Below are positions 59,679 to 64,000 of a stretch of DNA of 64,000 nt, piece after piece. Position 1 is the stretch's first letter; each line of letters begins with the position of its first letter. Position numbers and translations under genes: made by a program. This DNA is from Lentzea albidocapillata subsp. violacea (GTDB taxonomy: Bacteria; Actinomycetota; Actinomycetes; Mycobacteriales; Pseudonocardiaceae). The notes below the pieces were generated by a model that made no database searches, had not been told where the DNA came from, and worked only from the letters and a program-made list of their open reading frames with translations. The stretch covers positions 124,001-188,000 of the forward strand of contig NZ_FNET01000005.1 in the NCBI RefSeq assembly GCF_900100275.1. The letters run 5' to 3'.

Positions 59679-60707
59679 ATGACGTGGATGGTCTACGGCG
59701 CCAACGGCTACACCGGACGTCTCATCGCCGAACTCGCGGTCCAGCGCGGGGAGCGGCCGATCCTCGCCGGCCGCTCGCTCGAGAAGGTCGAGCCGATCGC
59801 CGCCGCGCTCGGGCTGGAGCACCGTGCGTTCGGCCTGGACCAGGCGCGGACGAACCTCGAGGACGTCGACGCGGTCGTGCACTGCGCGGGACCGTTCTCG
59901 CGCACGTCCGGCGCGATGGTCGACGCCTGCCTGAAGACCCGCACCCACTACCTCGACATCACCGGTGAGATCGACGTCTTCGAGTCAATCGGGCTGAGGG
60001 ACGACGACGCGCGCAAGGCGGGCATCGTGCTGTTGCCCGGTGCGGGGTTCGATGTCGTGCCGACGGACTGCCTCGCCGCGATCCTGAAGAACGCCCTGCC
60101 GTCCGCCACGCACCTCGACCTCGCGTTTGTCGTCGGGGGAGGGGCGAGCGCGGGCACGACCAAGACCTCCGTCGAGGGCGCCGCGGTGGGCGGGCGGATC
60201 CGGGTGAACGGCGAACTGAGGAGCGTCCGCATCAGCCACCGCAGGCGCACCGCGTCCTTCCGGTCGGGGCCGCGCGAGGTCGGCAGCATCCCATGGGGCG
60301 ATGTGAGCACCGCCTACCGCTCGACCGGCATCCCGAACATCACCACGTTCACCACCGTGCCGGGCCTGCTCGGTCAGTTGCAGCAGGTGTTCGCGCCCGT
60401 GCTGCGGACATCGCTCGTGCAGACCGTCGCGAAGACCGTCGCCGGCAAGGTCAAGGGCCCTGACGAACGCAAGCGCGCGAACACCAGGGCCGAGGTGTTC
60501 GGCGAGGCGTGGGACGCGCAGACGAGGGTCGAATGCGCGATCACCACCCCCAACGCCTACAGCCTCACCGCGGACTCCGTGCTCCGCGCCATCGCGAAGA
60601 TCGACGGCGTGGCGCCCGGCTCGCACACGCCGTCCAGCGCGTTCGGCGCCGACTTCGTGCGCGAGCTCGACGGCGTCGTCGCGAGTGAGGTCCGCTTCAC
60701 TTCTTGA
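59679..60707 (+). CDS. Saccharopine dehydrogenase-like / trans-acting enoyl reductase family protein
   Basis: A 342-residue oxidoreductase. The N-terminal Rossmann motif MVYGANGYTGRLIAELAV (4-21) binds NAD(P); VHCAGPFSRTSGAMVDACL and THYLDITGEI are signature blocks of the saccharopine dehydrogenase-like family, to which mycobacterial trans-acting enoyl reductases belong. The substrate is unknown. The ATG is 6 nt after TAAGGT (59664-59672 region), so leaderless. The 3' end overlaps the convergent CsbD-like gene by 11 bp. Confidence 0.88.
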   Translation: MTWMVYGANGYTGRLIAELAVQRGERPILAGRSLEKVEPIAAALGLEHRAFGLDQARTNLEDVDAVVHCAGPFSRTSGAMVDACLKTRTHYLDITGEIDVFESIGLRDDDARKAGIVLLPGAGFDVVPTDCLAAILKNALPSATHLDLAFVVGGGASAGTTKTSVEGAAVGGRIRVNGELRSVRISHRRRTASFRSGPREVGSIPWGDVSTAYRSTGIPNITTFTTVPGLLGQLQQVFAPVLRTSLVQTVAKTVAGKVKGPDERKRANTRAEVFGEAWDAQTRVECAITTPNAYSLTADSVLRAIAKIDGVAPGSHTPSSAFGADFVRELDGVVASEVRFTS

Positions 60708-60903
60708 GGTGCTTCGCGACGCTGTCGACGACTCCGCCGACAGCGTCCTTCACCTTCTCCACGCCGTCCTTCACGGCCGCCTTCGCCTGATCCGCGCGGC
60801 CCTCGCCGGCGAGCTGCTCGTCGCCGGTGACCTCCCCCGCGGTCTCCTTGGCCTTGCCGCCGAGGTCCTCCGCCTTGTTGCCGATCTTGTCCGACAGCGA
60901 CAT
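60697..60903 (-). CDS. CsbD-like stress protein
   Basis: A 68-residue, highly charged helical protein: MSLSDKIGNKAEDLGGKAKE and TGDEQLAGEGRADQAKA match the CsbD family, followed by amphipathic repeats (VKDGVEKVKDAVGG). CsbD-like proteins accumulate under general stress; the mechanism is unknown. The ATG at 60903 has AGGAGG-type sequence (CTCCT on the plus strand) 5-8 nt upstream. Its 3' end overlaps the neighbouring gene. Confidence 0.85.
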   Translation of the reverse strand: MSLSDKIGNKAEDLGGKAKETAGEVTGDEQLAGEGRADQAKAAVKDGVEKVKDAVGGVVDSVAKHLKK

Positions 60904-61091
60904 CGCGTCCTCCTGAGCTCGAGTTCGTCCTGACGCCTGTCCGATACCCGCCGACCCACCTTCGTCACGCCCACTGTCGGGTGAAAACCGGGTGAGTGTG
61001 ATCACGAGCGGGAAATCAGGGAACCGCGTGACGTTCCGCGATCGAACGTGTCCATCAGGCGACGGAAGCAGATTCGGGCGGGGGTGTGCGC

Positions 61092-61649
61092 ATGGGCGTG
61101 GCTGAGGCGGCCGCACTCGACGATGCCACGCTGGTGGCAAGGTCTCGTGACGGTGACATGCGTGCCTATGAGCAGCTTGTCCGTCGTTACCAGGGGCCGA
61201 TGTACCGGCTGGCGTTGCGCATCGTGGGCAGCAGGGGCGACGCCGAGGACGCGGTGCAGGACGTGTTCCTGACCGCGTGGAGGCGGCTCGGGCAGCTCAA
61301 CGACGACGGGGCGTTTCTCGGCTGGCTCTACCGCACGACCACCAACCAGTGCCTGAACGTGCTGCGCAAGCGCAAACCGCACGCCGACACCGAGCTCGAC
61401 GAGCAGGAGTCGGCGGAACCGCGCACCCGGCCCGAACGTGCGGTGGAGGTGAACGCGCAGCTCGACGCGCTGCAAGCCGCACTGCGCGGTCTCACACCGG
61501 AACAGCGGGCGTGCTGGGTGCTGCGCGAGGTCCATGGCCGGTCTTACGAAGAGATCGCCGAGGCGATCGGCGCGACCCAGCAGTCGGTGCGCGGCAGGCT
61601 TGCGCGGGCACGGGCACAACTCGCGGAGGTGATGGCGCCGTGGCGGTGA
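61092..61649 (+). CDS. ECF-family RNA polymerase sigma factor
   Basis: A 185-residue sigma factor with region 2 (YEQLVRRYQGPMYRLALRI and DAEDAVQDVFLTAWRRL, residues about 25-75) and region 4 (LTPEQRACWVLREVHGRSYE, then the helix-turn-helix to about 170). The linker between is short, as in ECF factors. The next gene overlaps it by 10 nt and has an anti-sigma zinc motif, so this is a sigma/anti-sigma pair heading an envelope-stress-like operon. A GTG at 61086 is an alternative start. GGAAC (61020-61025 region) upstream may be its own -35 element. Confidence 0.92.
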   Translation: MGVAEAAALDDATLVARSRDGDMRAYEQLVRRYQGPMYRLALRIVGSRGDAEDAVQDVFLTAWRRLGQLNDDGAFLGWLYRTTTNQCLNVLRKRKPHADTELDEQESAEPRTRPERAVEVNAQLDALQAALRGLTPEQRACWVLREVHGRSYEEIAEAIGATQQSVRGRLARARAQLAEVMAPWR

Positions 61650-62182
61650 CGTCCGACTACGTCCTGCCATGCGGGCGGGACGTCGAAGAAGTCTGGGAGG
61701 CGATCGACCTCTCAGACGAGCACATGCGCTCGTGTCCGCACTGCGCGGCCGTGAGAGAGAGTCTTCTGGTGTTGCGCGCGGCCACGGACGAACTGGTCCG
61801 CGAAGAGGTCGAGCCACCATTCGACCTGGTCAGCCGTGTGATGGCCGCTGTTCGCGCCGATGTGCGGCGGTCCGATGTCGTGCCGTTGCCCGGTGACGGC
61901 CTGGCCCGGATCAGCACGCGCGCCGTCGCGGCGGTGCTGCGGTACGCGGCGGACGGCGTGGACGGCGTGCGAGCGCGCGCATGCCGTGTCGAGGAAGCGC
62001 CGGAGTCGACCGTGTCGGACCCGGTGATCGAGGTCGAGCTGAGCATCGCGATCACCGCGGGGCTCGTCACGCACCAGGCGTACGACGAGGTGCGGCGCCG
62101 GGTGCTGGCGGCGGCCTCCGCGCGGATCGGTGTGCGGCTCGCCCGCCTGGACCTCGTCGTGGCCGACGTTCTCGAAGGATGA
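61640..62182 (+). CDS. Putative anti-sigma factor fused to an Asp23/Gls24-like domain
   Basis: A 180-residue protein. The first 45 residues contain His28-x3-Cys32-x2-Cys35 (EHMRSCPHC), the zinc motif of ZAS anti-sigma factors, as expected next to an ECF sigma gene. No membrane helix follows. Residues about 85-180 (GLARISTRAVAAVLRYAADGV ... VIEVELSIAITAG) resemble the Asp23/Gls24 domain present in the genes downstream. This combination suggests that the sigma factor is held by a soluble protein that takes part in an Asp23 assembly. GTG at 61640, overlapping the sigma gene. Confidence 0.7.
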   Translation: MAVTSDYVLPCGRDVEEVWEAIDLSDEHMRSCPHCAAVRESLLVLRAATDELVREEVEPPFDLVSRVMAAVRADVRRSDVVPLPGDGLARISTRAVAAVLRYAADGVDGVRARACRVEEAPESTVSDPVIEVELSIAITAGLVTHQAYDEVRRRVLAAASARIGVRLARLDLVVADVLEG

Positions 62183-62186
62183 GCGA

Positions 62187-62534
62187 GTGATCGAAACAGT
62201 CGTGTCCGCTCCGGCGGTGGCGGCGGTCGCGGTGCACGCGGCCGAGAGGGTCGCGGGCGTTCGGGTGCAGCCCGGCGTGGCGGGCCTGGTCAGTTCGGTG
62301 GTGCGTTCGGCGCGGCAGCAGATCAAGGGATTGCAGCCGGCGCCGGTGGAAGGCGTGCGGGTGCGGTGGTCCGGTGCCGTCGCGCTGCTGGAGGTGGACG
62401 TGGTGATCTCGGGCCAGGACCAGGCCGCGGCCGTGGCCCGCGCCGTGCAACGGTCGGTGCGCGCGCTCGTGCCGGAACTGACCGGTGTCGCGGTGGAGTC
62501 CGTGGTGGTCACGGTGGTGGACGTCGCATGGTGA
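62187..62534 (+). CDS. Asp23/Gls24-like protein
   Basis: A 115-residue protein with alternating hydrophobic strands and a helix (AVAVHAAERVAGVRVQPGV ... VALLEVDVVISGQDQAAAV), the pattern of the Asp23/Gls24 family. In firmicutes Asp23 forms a membrane-associated lattice under cell-wall stress. The GTG lies 4 nt after the preceding stop codon. The next gene starts 7 nt before this one ends. Confidence 0.7.
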   Translation: MIETVVSAPAVAAVAVHAAERVAGVRVQPGVAGLVSSVVRSARQQIKGLQPAPVEGVRVRWSGAVALLEVDVVISGQDQAAAVARAVQRSVRALVPELTGVAVESVVVTVVDVAW

Positions 62535-62821
62535 TCGTGACGGAGTTGTTGAAGGCACTGGAGAAGGTCGACGGACTGCGGCCCTCTGTGCCGGAGCCCG
62601 CGCGTTCCTGGATCTCCTGGGACGTCGACACCCTGGCCGTCGACGTCGAGGACGACCTGGTGTGCGTCCGGGTCGTCGCCACCCGGCTTCCGCTGGCACT
62701 CGCGGAGGCCGGTGCGGCACTGCGGTCCGTTCTCCTTGGCACGCAATGGGAAAGCGCCGTCGTGCGCATCGTCGTGACCGATGTGGACAAACGTGCCCTC
62801 GATCACCTGATCGGGTCGTGA
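62528..62821 (+). CDS. Conserved hypothetical protein of the Asp23-type operon
   Basis: A 97-residue soluble protein of unknown function. The beta-rich middle (WISWDVDTLAVDVEDDLVCV, then RVVATRLPLAL) and the C-terminal strand VVRIVVTDVDKRALDHLIG could be another relative of the Asp23 fold, but no signature is clear. Overlaps the gene before it by 7 nt; 57 bp separate it from the next. Confidence 0.6.
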   Translation: MVIVTELLKALEKVDGLRPSVPEPARSWISWDVDTLAVDVEDDLVCVRVVATRLPLALAEAGAALRSVLLGTQWESAVVRIVVTDVDKRALDHLIGS

Positions 62822-62878
62822 CGTTTCGGCCGCGGCCGCTGTCCATCTGGTGTGAACGCTTCGAAGGAAGGAATTGCG

Positions 62879-63319
62879 ATGAGCACGCAGACCGTGGAGA
62901 AGATCGGTGTCGCAGGCGGGAAGCTGGTGACCGACAAGGGATCCACCACCATCGCGGACGTCGTGGTGCAGAAGGTCGCGGGCCTCGCGGCGCGGGAGAT
63001 CCGTGGCGTGCACGCGCTGGGCGGCGGCGCGACCCGTGCGCTGAGCGCGTTGCGCGACCGCATCCCCGGTGCCACCGCGAGTGCGGGCCAGGGCGTGTCG
63101 GTCGAGGTCGGCGAGAAGCAGGCCGCCGTCGACCTGGAGCTCGTGGTCGAGTACGGCGTGCCGATCGCGGACCTCGCGAAGTCCGTGCGCACCAACGTGA
63201 TCACCGCGATCGAGCAGATCACCGGCCTTGAGGTCGTCGAGGTCAACATCAACGTCAACGACGTGCACATCCCGAGCGACGCCGAGGGCGAAGAGCCCGA
63301 ATCCGCTCGCGTGCAGTGA
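62879..63319 (+). CDS. Asp23/Gls24 family envelope stress protein
   Basis: A 146-residue canonical member: GKLVTDKGSTTIADVVVQKV, AGLAAREIRGVHAL and VDLELVVEYGVPIADLAKSV are the family blocks, with the NVITAIEQITGLEVVEVNI helix-strand. Of the Asp23-like genes here it is the best match to the family. The ATG at 62879 has GGAAGGA upstream; an ATG at 62852 is an alternative. Probably attached to the membrane through a small anchor protein. Confidence 0.9.
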   Translation: MSTQTVEKIGVAGGKLVTDKGSTTIADVVVQKVAGLAAREIRGVHALGGGATRALSALRDRIPGATASAGQGVSVEVGEKQAAVDLELVVEYGVPIADLAKSVRTNVITAIEQITGLEVVEVNINVNDVHIPSDAEGEEPESARVQ

Positions 63320-63330
63320 GAGGAAACGCC

Positions 63331-63507
63331 ATGAGCACCACCGCACTGGGCCTGCTGACCGGGCTCACGCTCGGCCTGGCCGCCGCGTTCGGGGGCTTCA
63401 GCGCGTTCCTGCTCGTGCTCGTCTTCGGCGCGCTCGGCCTGATCGCGGGCCGGGTCGCCGAGGGCAAGCTCGACCTCGCGCAGTTGCTGGGCAGGGATCG
63501 GGACTGA
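63331..63507 (+). CDS. Small membrane protein (DUF2273-like)
   Basis: A 58-residue protein with two hydrophobic helices (LGLLTGLTLGLAAAFGGFSA and AFLLVLVFGALGLIAGRVAE) and a short charged tail. Small DUF2273-type proteins accompany Asp23 genes in firmicutes and actinobacteria, where they help to anchor the Asp23 layer. AGAGGAAA precedes the ATG by a good distance. Confidence 0.75.
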   Translation: MSTTALGLLTGLTLGLAAAFGGFSAFLLVLVFGALGLIAGRVAEGKLDLAQLLGRDRD

Positions 63508-63509
63508 CG

Positions 63510-63821
63510 ATGACGCTCACCGCACAGCCAGGGTTGACCACCGTCGCGGACCGCGCGGTGGGCCGCATCGCCGGGCGTGCCGCCATGGAGGTCCCGGACG
63601 TGCTCGACTGCGCCGTCACCGCGAGGGTGACCGGGGGAGTGGTGACGCTCGACGCGCGCCTCGACCTGCGTTACCCGGCGCCGGTCGCGTCGACCGCCGC
63701 TCGTGTGCGTGCACACCTCGTCGCACGGGTGGCCGCGCTCACCGGCCTGCAAGTCTCCGTGGTGGACGTGTCGGTCGGCGTGCTGCGCGCGGACGCGGTC
63801 GCGGTGCGGAGGGTCCGATGA
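63510..63821 (+). CDS. Asp23/Gls24-like protein
   Basis: A 103-residue protein with the same pattern as the other Asp23-like proteins: VADRAVGRIAGRAAMEVPDV, GGVVTLDARLDLRYP and VRAHLVARVAALTGLQVSVV. Starts 2 nt after the preceding stop codon and overlaps the next gene by 4 nt (ATGA). Confidence 0.75.
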   Translation: MTLTAQPGLTTVADRAVGRIAGRAAMEVPDVLDCAVTARVTGGVVTLDARLDLRYPAPVASTAARVRAHLVARVAALTGLQVSVVDVSVGVLRADAVAVRRVR

Positions 63822-64000
63822 CCCGCCGCTCCCGCCGGGCCCTGCCCGCCACGCTCACGGCGCTCGTTCTGCTGGCCGCGTCGGCGCTGGTCGCGGTGTG
63901 CGCGATCCAGCTCGCGCTCGGCGAACGACCGTTGCTGCCCTACGACTCCCTCGTCGGCTCGTTGCACGACACGACGTGGTCCGCGCGGGAGGTGGCCGTG
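63818..64000 (+). CDS. Membrane protein of the Asp23 operon (DUF6286/AmaP-like), 3' truncated
   Basis: The first 61 codons of a gene that runs off the window. A basic start (TRRSRRALPA) is followed by one hydrophobic helix (about 12-33) and then LLPYDSLVGSLHDTTWSARE, which fits the N-terminus of DUF6286 proteins or the AmaP-type membrane anchors of Asp23. The ATG overlaps the preceding stop codon. Confidence 0.65.
   Translation, partial: MTRRSRRALPATLTALVLLAASALVAVCAIQLALGERPLLPYDSLVGSLHDTTWSAREVAV

Overview
The window is high-GC actinobacterial DNA. Several things point to a filamentous actinomycete, most likely a Pseudonocardiaceae relative of the Lentzea/Saccharothrix/Actinosynnema kind (inference): the AfsR/SARP regulator, DUF574 methyltransferase, DUF3052 and DUF3145 proteins, HelR-type RNA polymerase factor, PucR-type FasR next to fabD-fabH-acpP-fabF, AceE, a SapB-like class III lanthipeptide locus, many GTG/TTG starts, and many genes whose start lies 6-7 nt after a TANNNT -10 box (leaderless).

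Layout. 0-4.5 kb: a truncated TPR protein, a small secreted protein and an AfsR-type regulator. 4.5-9.4 kb: a minus-strand resistance-like unit (TetR, a 10-codon leader peptide, ABC-F protein, CYP105-like P450, 3Fe-4S ferredoxin), divergent from a flavin monooxygenase across three copies of one palindromic operator. 9.5-14.6 kb: nitric oxide synthase, an amino acid permease and the three-gene proton-translocating transhydrogenase. 14.5-23.4 kb: PAS-GGDEF-degenerate EAL protein, DUF574 methyltransferase, MFS exporter with divergent MarR, a CrcB pair, HelR, another MarR and small membrane proteins. 23.4-30.6 kb: TetR, a TnpB element that supplies the last codons of a lipoamide-dehydrogenase-like gene, a VOC protein, an unknown membrane protein, a subtilase and a DUF3145 protein.

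30.6-36.9 kb: a minus-strand class III lanthipeptide operon (LanKC synthetase, 53-residue precursor, two half-size ABC exporters) resembling ram/amf loci for the SapB morphogen. It is followed by an AT-rich gene-free island and a stretch with a 143-nt compound inverted repeat. 38.6-43.4 kb: the housekeeping fatty acid operon and FasR. 43.5-52.6 kb: secreted hydrolases (TAP-like peptidase, phytase, M14 peptidase), a small-TM-helix channel protein, an RmlA-like protein without the signature loop, an AlkZ-type protein, a PnuC transporter and a GNAT enzyme preceded by three 12-bp repeats. 52.8-57.5 kb: aceE, DUF3052, AhpE and tRNA-Val(TAC). 57.6-60.9 kb: a second P450, GNAT, a saccharopine dehydrogenase-like enzyme and a CsbD-like protein. 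61-64 kb: an ECF sigma factor followed by a protein that joins an anti-sigma zinc motif to an Asp23/Gls24-like region, then a run of Asp23-type genes that leaves the window.

The features that most deserve follow-up are the ABC-F leader-peptide attenuator, the lanthipeptide locus, the sigma/anti-sigma-Asp23 operon, the TnpB insertion and the two hairpin-type repeats at 38.3 and 51.2 kb. No rRNA, CRISPR array or prophage was seen.
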